Shown one piece after another: positions 12,135 through 22,689 of a stretch of DNA of 64,000 nucleotides. Source of the DNA: Acestrorhynchus altus (taxonomy: Eukaryota > Chordata > Actinopteri > Characiformes > Acestrorhynchidae). How positions within the stretch are numbered: position 1 is the stretch's first letter; the number at the start of each line of letters is the position of its first letter. The notes beneath the pieces were generated by a model that had not been told where the DNA came from, searched no databases, and saw only the letters and a list, made by a program, of their open reading frames with translations. Location: contig CM067509.1 in assembly GCA_034509495.1 (NCBI GenBank), positions 2,868,671 through 2,932,670 on the forward strand. Direction: 5' to 3'. A program made the translations under genes and the position numbers.

Positions 12135-13175
12135 CTCTCCACTTGCCATGAATTAATTCGACAGTGTTACGACCCTGAAGAACCGTTTACAAAAATCCAC
12201 TTTTGATTCCACGCAGACCCTTTTCTTAATGCACTGCCCCCCTCCCTCCCCTTCTCCCCAAGTGACCGTTTTCAATTAATCCCACTGCATAATGCATGGT
12301 TACATTGAACAATCCAATGAATTGTTATGGAGTCTCTGGCTGGCGGAGGGACTCTATTAATGATTATAAAATGAAGCTCTACCACTCCAGACGAATTCAT
12401 TACTTCACTTTACTGACTCCAGAAGTATGACACCTGTTGGAGCCGGCACTGGGTGATGTTTCGTTCAGGTCATTCAGGGACGTTCTGGGTTACCTTGAAT
12501 TAGAACCATAGCTCTTTGACAAATCAGATGTGGATGTTGTGTGATACCTCATGGCTAGAAGCCTAAAGCTCTATTTGGACGAGATTACTTTACCTGGAGA
12601 GGTGGAGTCAAATATTTTAATTACAATTACATCTGTGAAATGTATGACCAGTTCACACAGGATAGGAGAACTCTGTAAATGACTGAAACTGGGCCAAAAA
12701 TCACTGGGAAACTGGGGAAAAAGACTCCCTGTGTTAAAATAATCCCTTCCAAATTGCTTACAGTATCAAAAAAATAGTCATTACACTTCACAGATTATCA
12801 CAAAGTGAATGTTTTCTGCCAAAATAATGTAATAAATGCATAAAATATGTAAAATATTGAGTAAAAAAAGGCATTTCACAAATTAAAACATCTAAGCATA
12901 ATTAATCTCATTGTTCTGTGTGTAAACCAGTGTAATAAAGGTTGAATGATCCTTCACTTGGTTCAAAGCCCCTAAACAGCCACTTTTTAGTTTATGTTAA
13001 AATTGAAAACTTGGTTTTCTGTTCAAAAAAAGTTCCTCGTTTACATCACACAGCCAAACTCACTTTGCTTTAGATGACTCCACGAGCTCTCTGTTACTAC
13101 GGTGGGCACAGTACCCCTCAAAAGCTTGATTCCCAGCACCATATTGCTCTCTGTTCTGTTACATATGCACTGGTT
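12134..13175. other. Single-copy DNA with candidate conserved element
   Basis: No gene. The part at about 12265-12420 is dense in ATTGTT/ACAAT (SOX-like) and TAAT words, including TTCAATTAATCCC, TGCATAATGCATGG and TCTATTAATGATTA. It is free of repeats and is a candidate regulatory element by texture only. The remainder is AT-rich and featureless. Confidence 0.3.
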
Positions 13176-13179
13176 AATT

Positions 13180-13555
13180 GGCCTTCTTTATACACACCAC
13201 AGGATACACTAGTTCACACTCTTTGAAAAACTCTCTTTGGTCAAACGCCACCTTACTGACAAAGACTGTTCCATACGACACCATATCGCATGTAATTCAG
13301 TTGCGAATCCCTCAAAAAGGCTCCCCACACTTTCATTCCTCTGCTGAAAAAGACTGGGAAGAGGCTTCTATCTCAACATTTAAGGATTACATTAGGAATA
13401 TGTTACTGTTTGTGTACCAGCATTGCTATTAATTCACTGTTTTAAGTTCAATTGCTGTGTTTTTCGCCTCCCATGGTTGGGAGGGCTGTCAGCAGGCTGT
13501 TCTTGTAAATAATAATCTGTTCTTAATGACGTGTTAAATCAAAGATTAAAGAAAG
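13180..13555 (+). mobile_element. Non-LTR retrotransposon 3' end, decayed
   Basis: An 84-aa open frame ends in a pattern typical of the tail of fish LINE polyproteins: hydrophobic strand, then KDWEEASISTFKDYIRNM and a final Cys. It is followed by an untranslated tail, CTTGTAAATAATAATCTGTT then GTTAAATCAAAGATTAAAG, which resembles the 'TTGTAAAAGAG...GTTAAATAAAGG' end of such elements. No reverse-transcriptase catalytic motif is present. Confidence 0.4.
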
Positions 13556-14441
13556 CAACACACCAAAAACACCTGGAAAGCCCACGGAAGACAACTAAAA
13601 TTATTCATCACAGAATGAATTCATTCTTTTAAACAAAAGAAACGAAATGTACAACTAATTCAATAATTCACTCTCAAGATCTAAGCATCTCACTGATTAA
13701 GAGACACCTTCATGCATGTAGATACACAGGGTTGGATTATTTATATTCAAGTTTGAATGAATTACTGAAGAAACAAAGAAGCCTTAACACACAGTATGTC
13801 ACACTAAATGAATATAAAATATGACGACTTACCACAAATAAGCTTTTTCACAGTTTTCATTTTTTTTTTAGCTATATTAGTCATTTTCAGACGGATGCAA
13901 CCAATATTAAATTCAATGTGAAGAAAGAAGGAGTCCGGAATCTGAAGCATAACACTTTACCTGCCAAACATGCTGGAGGCACTGGTATAGCATGTGACAG
14001 CCGATGAAACGGAGTCACATGCAGTAGATTATTATAATCTATTTACTTTTTTTTTTTTTTTTTATCATATGTTTACTACTATATGTTCACTTTTGGTTAC
14101 AAAATTGTGACCAAGCTGCTTGTTTTAACTCAGTTAAGGTTAGATTTAGGTTTAGGATTAAAGTCTAGGTTTAAGTTCAGGGTTAGATTTACCAGCCTTG
14201 CATTTGCTCTAGTCATTTCCTTTAGAACAAATGAAATTTGACTACTAGGGACTTCATCGTTTTACTGTGTATAGATATTAAAATACATATTAAATACATG
14301 TATATGTATATTTCTTTACGGTGTATACATTTAAATAAACATATTAACAAAGTATAAATTGTATCAAAAATGTCATTCAATTTTGGAGAAATATTTCATC
14401 ATTAATATCAGCATGAATTTTCTTTTCGACCAATAGTTATG
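13556..14441. other. Mostly unrecognised DNA; small Tc1-like trace
   Basis: AT-rich with a 17-nt T run at 14047-14063. At about 13940-14030, CCAAACATGCTGGAGGCACT followed by GACAGCCGATG...GGAGTCAC resembles the PxxKHGGG...AADGTGS part of a Tc1-like transposase with a small deletion. That identification is weak. Confidence 0.3.
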
Positions 14442-14457
14442 GGAGAGAGAGAGAGCG

Positions 14458-14508
<51 letters not shown>
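14442..14508. repeat. (GA)n microsatellite
   Basis: GA repeat with two early GC interruptions (14456-14460 region). It generates a Ser-Leu repeat frame on the minus strand that is not a gene. Confidence 0.97.
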
Positions 14509-15239
14509 AAAATAGGCCGATGACTGGATGAAGAAAAGTGACGCAGTGCCTGAGATGGCCCTTTTCTCCCTCAGGCCATTCGAGCAGTGCTCTTTCTCTC
14601 TCCTCCGCTCTCCTCTCATTATTTCCTCCCTCTCTCCATGGACTAACCATTTCCTCGGCTCCAATGAATGCCCATTATTTGTCGCACCTGCCAAGAGAGC
14701 CTACAGTCATGCTATGGCGCAACAAACTAAATGCACTGTCTGCTGCTTTAAGTATGGCCGCTGTGCAAGTGAAGGGACTCTCCTTATACTCCACTGACTA
14801 CACTTAAGTGACACTTGGGTTTTGTGCTTGTAGGTCCTGTGAGTAGTAACTCCTCCACACCATCCTTTGCATCGGTAGGAACATGCACACACACACACAC
14901 ACGCGCATATAGTCTCACATACGAAAGTCAAGAAGCAGCCTGAGGGCATCAAAAATATTGACACATGATTGAGTGGACGTGACATTTGAGCAGCCGTGCA
15001 GCAGAAGTGTTCTTTTCTCAAACTCACAACTCAAGTTCATATGTAGGTCATTTGCGTCTTTGCTCAATCAAGCATACATCTGACAGCTACTGGGTGGTGT
15101 GGCTGTGGAGCATATCTACAGATTCATTAGTGCCTGTGATTCCATAAGAAACCATGTTCAGATGCGTGAACACCTTACACACATTAAAAGTGTTTCTAAG
15201 TTGAAAATGCAAGAATCTAGATGAATTACTTGTAATGAT
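14509..15239. other. Single-copy DNA; candidate conserved element
   Basis: No supportable gene. 14540-14790 is repeat-free and locally GC-balanced, with CCATTCGAGCAGTGC, CCATTATTTGTCGCACC and GCACTGTCTGCTGCTTTAAG blocks. It could be a conserved element. A short CA run lies at 14885-14902. Overlapping open frames on both strands show no codon preference. Confidence 0.3.
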
Positions 15240-15392
15240 GTCCTTCTCGTTTTCCTCTATCACTCAATATCTGGGCCAGAGACATCATTAGCCCCGCCCC
15301 CTCTCACTGTGGAATCGGAGTCTATATGCAGGTTGAGCATGTACACATGGACAGAGCAGTAAACATGCACTGGAATGTCAAGACTAGGGTTA
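15240..15392 (+). repeat. Dispersed repeat family M, copy 1
   Basis: Contains the family core: CACTCAATATCTGG, GACATCATTAGCCCCGCCCC, CTCTCACTGTGGA, then ATGCAGGTTGAGCATGTACA and CATGGACAGAGCAGTAAACA. The same ordered blocks occur at 59155-59455 (plus) and, reversed, at 38430-38935, 47440-47540 and 48540-48925. The class is unknown to me. Confidence 0.65.
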
Positions 15393-15439
15393 TATTTAGA
15401 TTCCAAAAACAAGAAGATTCATTATAAATATAACCCTTT

Positions 15440-15960
15440 AATGTGGTAAGTGCTCAAGAAAGAAATGGGTCTTCAGTCTGCATTTGAGGACAGCAAGGGA
15501 CTGAGGTGTTCAGATCCCCAGTGCAAGTTTGTTCCACCATTCTGGTGGCAGGACAGAAAAGAGTCTGGATGCTTGTCTTCCTTGCGTCTTCAGGGATGGT
15601 GGGTCAAGCCAAGCTGTACTTGACGCTTGAAGGGTACAGATCGAGTTTTGAACATTGCCATCAAGTACGGAGGGGCTGGTCCATTTTTGGCCCTGTAGGC
15701 GTGCAATATGACATGGACAGCTACTGGAAGCAAGTGAAGGAGACACAGCAGAGGAGTTACATGACTGAACGTGGGGACATTTAAGATGAGCTGTGCCACT
15801 TCATTTGGGACAAGTTGCAAGGGCCTGATGGTCTGCATAGGAAGACCAGTTAGAGGGGAGTTGCGATAGTTAAGTTTTGATACGACAAGAGACGGAACAA
15901 GCACCTGAGTGGCCGCTGTAGGCAGAGAATAATTCTCCTGATGTTGTAAAGGAGACATCT
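15440..15960 (-). mobile_element. L2/CR1-like LINE, reverse-transcriptase C-terminal remnant
   Basis: A 122-aa minus-strand open frame (15590-15958) reads SKLNYRNSPLTGLPMQT, IRPLQLV-NE, FSHVTPLLCLLH-LPVAV and YRAKNGPAPPYL. This corresponds to the thumb/C-terminal section of L2-type LINE reverse transcriptases (family pattern LDYCNSLLAGLP...LQ-VQNAAARL...HVTPLL..LHWLPV). The YADD-type catalytic box lies upstream of this piece and is absent. The frame stays open through this fragment, which suggests a comparatively young copy. Confidence 0.75.
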
Positions 15961-16009
15961 GCCTGACTGCATCAGGCTTGCAACATATTATTATATATTA
16001 TTATATATT

Positions 16010-16510
16010 ATTCCCAGCTGACAAATCCAGTCCAAAATCCAGTCTAAAAGCTGGTTTCAGATGGTCTAAGCTGGACTTTGGTGATTGAAAAGCTGGTCAT
16101 CTGGGTGAAAACATTCCCTAAACTGGTAATCTCATTAACCAGCTCTTACTCAGTATAATGTATGACACCTTTGATTTTGGTCATGCTGGTCAACTAGCTT
16201 GGTCTTGCTGGTCATGGTCATCCTGGCCATTTTGGCCATCTAGTGTCAGGTCCCTCATTAATGGTCAATCCAAATATTGGCCATTTCAGGGATTTGCTCA
16301 ATTCCTCTCTGTCCCACATCTAATCGATTTGAGGAAATTCCAAGGACTTCTGAAATCAACTGGCTACAGAAGCAAGGGGAACTAGGCACTACACCCAAGT
16401 GATTGATATTGGGGATCTATTTGGACCAGCCTATAATGAGTGCACTTACACTAGCTTGGTCATGCTTGTTGACCAGTGTGGTCATTCTGGTACTCTAGCT
16501 TTGGTAAGGC
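16010..16510. repeat. CTGGTC-type minisatellite, two degenerate patches
   Basis: Short words of the form GCTGGTCA, AGCTGGTT, GGTCATGCTGGTC and TTGGTCATGCT recur at 16010-16250 and again at 16440-16510, with about 190 bases of other DNA between them. It looks like a drifting 9-15 bp minisatellite known from several fish genomes. Confidence 0.6.
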
Positions 16511-16519
16511 TAGGGTTTT

Positions 16520-17361
16520 TTGTTTTTTTTCAGGAGAGTTCTTATTACACAGGCAAATGTCTTTTATGTAACATTAACTTGCAAAATGTGGGAACAATTG
16601 ATGATGTACTTCATCTCTATCTAAACAAAGCTTCTTAAACATGTTGTTTTACACGCTTTCATGTACAGAGACAAATGCCTTTGTAGTCAGTAGCGAGGAT
16701 ATCAGTTGTTTCTGAGACAGCAATTCATTTGCTTAATATTAACTGGGCTGACCTTCCTTTCCTGAAATTATCCCTTACATCTAAGAAGACTGAGTTAACT
16801 TTAAGATAATGGGACCACATTTGAGTGGAGAATCCCTTTTAAAACTGTATTAAAGTATTAAAAACAAGGACAAAAAGTTGTCCTGCAATGGTGGCAGACA
16901 AGAATTCACAGACACAAACACCAAAGGCAGCTGTCATACTGTAGTCTGATTCTGGCTCGATCTGTCCATCATTTTAATGACCTGTCTTTATGTGTCTCAG
17001 TGCCACCCATCTGCAGTACCAGTCCATGACTCACTTCCTTTGAGTTGATTTAGCCGGCGAAATGGCTTTTCATGACACACGTCAGGCTGACAGACAGGCA
17101 GTTGGACTTGTTATTAGAGCTGTCATCGTTTACCATTCCTGTACTGTATATGAAGGAGTCTTTGGGTGCTAGCATTTATTTGTTTTGTGCTGCACTGTAT
17201 TATCCTTCGCCAACACCAAGTTCTGTGGAGACAAAAGTGCCAGTCATATTTTAGCCTCCGGTTTGTCTGCTCTGTGTGATAATAGCTTTGCCTCTTTGGT
17301 CTCCAGTATCTCCTGTGTTCATCACCTGTTGTCAGTACAACCAGTGGAATGTACACAGACA
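16520..17361. other. No recognised feature
   Basis: Ordinary AT-rich DNA. The open frames here overlap on opposite strands, including a 151-aa minus frame (17123-17578). They contain no domain I recognise and cross the hairpin below. Confidence 0.45.
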
Positions 17362-17476
17362 TCCTGCAGGTCAGTGCAGCATTATTTTGCTTCCATGGGA
17401 CATGATGCCTAGTTTGTGTCCTATGACGTTTGCCATGACCCATGGAAGCTAAATAAGGCTGCACTGACCTCCAGGA
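17362..17476. repeat. Strong hairpin: 38-nt stem, 39-nt loop
   Basis: Left arm 17362-17399 and right arm 17439-17476 are inverted copies matching at 35 of 38 positions, separated by 39 bases. The arm core is GGTCAGTGCAGC and GCTTCCATGGG. Weaker pairing extends outwards (TGTACACAG on the left against GTACACATG on the right). It could be a small palindromic MITE or a hairpin RNA precursor. Nothing in the window decides which. Confidence 0.75.
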
Positions 17477-18342
17477 ACTGGTACACATGTGACAATGTGG
17501 ATTAAGGAATGGTAAATACCCACAACACAGCGTCACCTTGCCATGAGCATGCAGGCCAGTGTTCAACCTCATTCGCAAGATGATACACTACCTCACAACT
17601 CGTACAGGAGTGGGCGTCCGCAAGCCGTCCCTTGAGGTAACACCACAGTATGTTGGCCCTTGCCTGGTTGGAGGACCCTGTACGAAAGAGGAGGGCCCTT
17701 GTAAATCGATTGCAGCATGCCTGTGGGTCCCCTGGGCAAAATCCTGGTTTGGTGCTATGCCCCTGGTGGCACTGCATGTCATGGCACGTCATGCTAATCT
17801 GTCTTGATACAATCCAGTTGATCCAGTCTAGACTCTTAGCAGGAGCCCACAACACTTGGCGAGATTTAGTTTGGATGAATGAAATGGGTATCAACACTTG
17901 CAGTACCACACTAGAGTTTGATTACCTGCATGGGCAAGCACATCACATTTACTTGAGCAGGATTCTTTGGGCAGCATAATTAAAATGTTAAAAGTTATTC
18001 TGTATGAGTGTCAGCTATATGCTTTTTAAATAAAATAAGAATATTAGAAGCCAAAACGTTTAAAAACAGTTGCTCAGCTTAGCTTATTTGACATTTCTCC
18101 TCCTTTCGATCTGAACATAACTGGCAGAAGAATTGCAAAAAAGTTTGTTTGAGAGCAGAGACACGATTGGAAGAGTTACAGCCAGCTAAATCACTAAACA
18201 AGGGTCTGCCCATCTCTGCTTATGAGACGTTCACTGAGACTGAAGAGACCATTTACTGCCATCTTAACAGAGACATTCTGCTGGGACTTTTGGTCTGATC
18301 ATGTAAATGCTTGTCAAAACCAGGTGTAAATTAGGCCATTTA
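17477..18342. other. No recognised feature
   Basis: Slightly more GC-rich around 17560-17790, where several open frames overlap on both strands. None shows a known domain, a start context or splice signals that agree. Confidence 0.4.
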
Positions 18343-18352
18343 GACATTAGGC

Positions 18353-19002
18353 TTGAGCTGGAAACGGATAGAGTACCTTCTCCAGGTCAGGGATGAGGAG
18401 TGTAAGTATCTGGGGGTCTTGTTCATGAATGAGGGAAAACTGGATCTACAGGCGGATTGGTGCGGCATCAGCAGTGATGCGGACGCTGTACCGGTCCGTA
18501 GTGGTGAAAAGAGAGCTGAGCCAGAAGGCAAAGCTCTCGATTTACTGGTTGATCTACCTCCCTACCCTGATCTATGGTCATGAGCTTTGGGTCATGACCG
18601 AAAGAACGAGATCTCGGATACAAGCAGCTGAAACGAGTTTTCTCCGCAGGGAGGCTGGGCTCTCCCTTAGAGATAGAGTGAGAAGCTCAGTCATCCAAGA
18701 GGGAGCCGCTGCTCCTCCACGTCGAGAGGAGCCAGTTCGGGTGGCTCGGACATCTAGTGAGGATGCCTCCTGGATGCGTCCCTGGTGAGGTATACCAGGC
18801 ACGCCCCACCCAAAGGAGCCCCAGAGGAAGACCAGGACACGCTGGAGAGACTATGTTTCTCGGCTGGCCTGGGAACGCCTTGGAGTTCCCCCAGAAGAGC
18901 TGGACCAAGTGGCTGGGGAGAGAGAAGTCTGGGTCTCCCTGCTTAGGCTGCTGCCCCCGTGACCTGCCCCCGGATAAGTGGTAGAAAATGGATGGATGGA
19001 TG
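18353..19002 (+). mobile_element. RTE-clade (Rex3-like) LINE, 5'-truncated copy
   Basis: The translation carries the C-terminal part of a fish RTE-type polyprotein: RRIGAASAVMRTLYRSVVVK, then GHELWVMTERTRSRIQAAE, FLRREAGLSLRDRVRSS, and after a frameshift RDYVSRLAWERLG and PPEEL. It ends in CGGATAAGTGGTAGAAAATG plus GATG repeats, the usual tail. Candidate target duplications GACATTAGGC (18343-18352) and GACGTTAGGC (19003-19012) match 9 of 10 and frame a 650-bp insert. Frameshifts near 18690 and 18810 make it dead. Confidence 0.85.
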
Positions 19003-19040
19003 GACGTTAGGCATCAGGAACATACATTAATATCAGTGAT

Positions 19041-19126
19041 ATACACTATATGTCTAATTGTTCATAGATACCCATCATAATGAATGCATTCAGCTCTTTA
19101 AATTGCACCTATTGCTGACACAGAGG

Positions 19127-19141
<15 letters not shown>
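19041..19141 (-). mobile_element. MITE fragment (TATATGGACAAAAGTATTTGG family end)
   Basis: The plus strand reads ACACTATATGTCTAATTGTT, then AATGAATGCATTCAGCTC and CACCTATTGCTGACACAG. The same end, also reversed, is at 32604-32803, and the opposite end of the family is at 20863. The fragment runs straight into the CA/GA microsatellite. Confidence 0.55.

Positions 19142-19193
<52 letters not shown>
19127..19193. repeat. (CA)n-(GA)n compound microsatellite
   Basis: CA repeats at 19127-19141 switch to GA repeats at 19142-19193. The Arg-Glu repeat frame across it is an artefact. Confidence 0.97.
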
Positions 19194-19196
<3 letters not shown>

Positions 19197-19311
19197 ATAT
19201 AGTTCTGGTAAAGATGTATTGCCAATACAATAGGACTGTTGCCAGCAGAACTTTTTTTTAATGATTGAATGCTTTTTGCTTAATAAAATCAAATCCTCAC
19301 AGTAATGTTCC

Positions 19312-19313
<2 letters not shown>

Positions 19314-19405
<92 letters not shown>

Positions 19406-19422
19406 GGTAGGTAGGTAGGTAG
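19314..19422. repeat. (GATA)n-(GACA)n-(GGTA)n compound tetranucleotide
   Basis: About 60 bases of GATA are followed by about 34 bases of GACA and then four GGTA units, all in register. GATA/GACA arrays are the components of the Bkm-type satellite described in snakes and many vertebrates. The Tyr/Leu-Ser repeat frame on the minus strand is not a gene. Confidence 0.97.
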
Positions 19423-19429
19423 AACATCA

Positions 19430-20862
19430 CTGAGTGAGGATCAGAACAGAGTTAACTTCTACCAACACCACTAGCAGCACAAAAGCTGATCTGTCTTTGT
19501 ATGAACATGGTAATACATCATGGTCACACATCTGAACTGAACGACTGAGGTGTGTTCAATATTCTACAGAGCAAAGTACAGTGATTGGAACCCAACCTTG
19601 TGTTCAGTTTCTGACCACAGAAGCATCCTTACTAGACAATTGTCATTGATCAACCTTAACCTTGAAAATGGTTCACCACCCAAATACAATCTGCTCAACA
19701 GCAGGTCAGCTCATTGATCAATGATAAACAGATAAGGTAGACGGACCTCAAAAAGCGGCCAAGGAAGTACAAGGAAGTGTTTCTAACGGAGTGGAATGAT
19801 TTCTAATTAAGTGTACATGGTGTTTGTGTAGGTGTCGGAACTTGCTTAGCATATGAACATCTTCATTTAATTTCCGTCTGCATTATATTCATCATAAGCA
19901 AATGTAATTTCCCCTGACAAATGGCTGTGATGTTCTACATAAAGGCTTTGCGATGGGCCTTTTACAGCTTGGTTTGTAGGGAAATATCTTGTTAGGGAAT
20001 TCACCGTCTAGACTAAGTCCTGTCGGTTGCACTCAGTTTGTTCCAACTACTCTTCCTAAACTTAGTTAAACCTTCATTACTCCTCCTAATCTGTCTGAAG
20101 AAGCCACCCTGGGGAGGCACACGTCCACCTGCGTCTGCCGCTTCTGGGATTAGGGATTCAGCGCTGTCGTCAGTGCACCTTACACTGGGACCTTCCGCTA
20201 AAGCGTATTAATAATAATGATAATGTTAATAATGGAAGCTGCATTAAATGGCCCTGGGAGGAGCAGTGTTTGATTGTCTTTAATGAATTCTGCCGTCGCG
20301 TGCTTTTGTTCCGCCTAATGAAAGGGGGGATGGGGGTGCAGGCAGAGAGGCGAACACGGCAGAATAGATTAATAGATCACACGGAATTGAACTCCGCCGT
20401 ACCAGAGTAGTAATGAGCTGTCAGTTTGGTGTTACAAAGGGCGGGAGTGAGTTTTCCTTTTCTGGTTGAGAAAGAGAGAGAGAGAGCGAGAGAGAGAGAG
20501 AAAGAAAGAAAGAAGCTGAAGAATGTCCAGCTAGGGTTCAAGAGCTTATTAAAAAAAAGAAAAGAAAACTGCCGGACTTGATGCAGACCAATTAACAGGC
20601 TTGATTCTTCTCATCAGAGGGTTTTTAACCTCCTCACCTCCATCACCTTGCTCGCTCTGACGTCAAGCAGCTTTGGAGCCCTTATTCGTCTTTCCTACAC
20701 ATGCTTTCATTTGGGCCTCTTCAGTTCTGTTTTGAACAGGCGCCTGATGGATGTGTCATTAGTTGTTAGGCATGGGTGGCAACCACTGACTGCCAGTGGT
20801 TCAACAAGGCAAGGGGCAGAGCAAAGTGATTTATGATTGATGAGCTATCTGTGCAATATATG
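19430..20862. other. Single-copy DNA; candidate conserved element at 20225-20460
   Basis: No gene is seen. 20225-20460 is repeat-free with GTCTTTAATGAATTCTG, GATTAATAGATCACACGG and GTAGTAATGAGCTGTCAG blocks, so it is a candidate regulatory island. A short GA-rich run lies at 20469-20512. The part 19850-20000 (CATTTAATTTCCGTCTGC onward) has a similar texture. Confidence 0.3.
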
Positions 20863-21480
20863 TACAGTACATTATATGGATAAAAGTATTTGGACGCCTG
20901 TTCATTCACTGTTTCTTCTGAAATCAGAATTTATTTAAGTATTTGGTTGCATTCAGTGATAAGAACAATAGTAAGGTCATCACTGCACCTCATCCTGCAG
21001 CTCATCCCAAAGTACTGAATGGAGCTCCAACATTCATTCATTGCCCTCACCATTTTTCTGGGCTTGGAACAGGCACCAGAAATGCACAAAATACACCCCT
21101 GATGGCTGGCAAAACATTCTACAGATAGAAGAATAAAACAGACTTTTAATAAAGTATTATTGACTTAAACAGATATCTATAGTGCATCCAAGTTGTAACC
21201 AGCAAACTGATTGGCTCTTTTTGTTGAAGGATGGGACTTTATCCACAACTGAAAGATTTTTTGCTCTTTCATCCCGAAGTACTGAATGGAGCTCCAACAT
21301 TCCTGATGACACATTTCCAATGCTCCACAGCCTTAATGGTGTGGGCTTTGTACCCCTCTAGCCCAAATAGGTCTATGTTTACCTGCTCCAGAGAGTCCTA
21401 TTCTATTGGCAGTACTTCTCTTTTTAACTCTGATTCCTCAAATCTTGTTTATCAGCAGCCAGGAGCTCCTCTCTGTTAGA
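20863..21480 (+). mobile_element. Non-autonomous DNA transposon (MITE), interrupted
   Basis: Begins ACATTATATGGATAAAAGTA then TTTGGACGCC, the end of a common fish MITE, and continues through TTTCTTCTGAAATCAG, AAAGTACTGAATGGAGC and CCAGAGAGTCCTATTCTATT. A 227-bp foreign block (21044-21270) sits inside it between two 33-bp near-identical direct repeats. The far end of the element is not seen. Confidence 0.6.
21003..21302 (+). repeat. Duplicated block A inside MITE, with 33-bp flanking repeats
   Basis: 21044-21270 is a near-copy of 22485-22680. The copies differ by scattered substitutions and by 31 bases present only here, bounded by AAACAGA repeats. The block is flanked by 33-bp direct repeats (21003-21035 and 21270-21302, one mismatch). 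It contains the junction between LINE sequence and its target site, AAACATTCTACAGAT at 21112-21126. Confidence 0.8.
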
Positions 21481-22153
21481 CACCCAAAAAGCAGGAGAAG
21501 ATTATGATAAAATAACAGAACCTTTTCTGAAAGCCATTTCCTCAGTGTAATTAAGAAAGGGCAGGTAAGCTGTTTGTTGGATTCCTGAAAAGGTTGTAAA
21601 ATTACAGGTTTTTGTGTGAAAGTGATGATGTATTAAAGGCAAACGTACGTGGGTTTGAGATTACAAGGCTGTTTACACCCTGCATCAACATGCCTCCATG
21701 AGAAATCTACACCACTGCCTAATGGTCAGCGTTATATAACTGGTATAAATGAACTGGGACATTTTAACTTCTGGAGAAATTGCCTCATAGCAGCAAAACC
21801 TTATTGAAGAGACATGCAATACAAAGTGTGTTCAGATACGGATCTTATATTACTATTCACTGTGAAGTGGTGCAGGTCAAGCAGACGTACAAGCAATGTA
21901 ATGGAAGTTTGTTTATGCCTTGTATGAGTAACTGGACTGGATACTCAAATTCACTATCCGGTGTGAACAATGCTCTCTAGCTTTCTGTTTTCTTCACTAA
22001 CCTCCATCAAACCTGCTTCTTCAGGGTCAGTCTTTGTCTTTTCTCCCTTTTCTGCCAGCAACAAGCATTTTCATCAAACCACTTGATAGAATGTTTTAAC
22101 CTTCATGAAGTATTTCACCTGATGGACCTTCAGGGAAACTACTGACTTTACAA
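21481..22153. other. No recognised feature
   Basis: AT-rich unique-looking DNA without supportable genes. Confidence 0.5.
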
Positions 22154-22168
22154 AAACATTCTACAGAT

Positions 22169-22552
22169 CTTCTTCTTCTTTCTTCTTCTTCTTCTTCTTC
22201 TTCTTCTTCTTCTTCTTCTTCTTCTTCTTCTTCTTCTTCTTCTTCTTCTTCTTCTTCTTCTTTCGGCTGCTCCCTTTAGGGGTCACCACAGCAGATCGTC
22301 GGTCTCTGTCTAGCTCTATCCCCTGCCTCCTCCACTGTTACACCAACCATCCTTCTAACCAGTCTTCCTCCTTTCCTCCTCGATGGTCTTCGACCTACAG
22401 TCGTCCAATCATATGGCAGTCATATTTATGATCCATATTATAGTTTTGGCACAAGTTTTAAGTCGGATGCCCTTCCCGATGCAACCCTCACCATTTTTCT
22501 GGGCTTGGGACCGGCACCAGAAATGCACAAAGTACAACCCTGATGGCTGGCC
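22169..22552 (-). mobile_element. RTE-like LINE 3' end with (TTC)n tail
   Basis: Minus-strand LINE: its 3' tail is the (GAA)n microsatellite, seen here as TTC at 22169-22262, next to GGCTGCTCCCTTTAGGGGTC. Upstream parts are GGATGCCCTTCCCGATGCAA and CTGGGCTTGGGACCGGCACC. The insert is flanked by a perfect 15-bp direct repeat AAACATTCTACAGAT (22154-22168 and 22553-22567), a good target site duplication. The coding part is almost wholly lost. Confidence 0.75.
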
Positions 22553-22680
22553 AAACATTCTACAGATAGAAGAATAAAACAGATATCTATAGTGCATCAA
22601 AGTTCTAACCAGCAAACTGATTTGCTCTTTTTGTTGAAGGGTGGGACTTTATCCACAACTGAAAGATTTTTTGCTCTTTC
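22485..22680 (+). repeat. Duplicated block B (source-like copy)
   Basis: Partner of 21044-21270. It spans the 5' end of the LINE insert, the right-hand target duplication and about 110 bases of flank. It lacks the 31 bases present in block A. The missing piece lies between two AAACAGA words, as expected for a deletion by short-homology slippage. Confidence 0.8.
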
Positions 22681-22689
22681 GGTTGAGAG

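Noticed and set aside
17366..17400. miR-148/152-like seed TCAGTGCA in the hairpin arm
   Set aside because: Only the seed resembles it. The rest of the arm does not, so no microRNA family is assigned.
17123..17578. 151-aa minus-strand open frame
   Set aside because: It crosses the 38-nt hairpin, has no recognisable domain, and equally long frames lie on the other strand.
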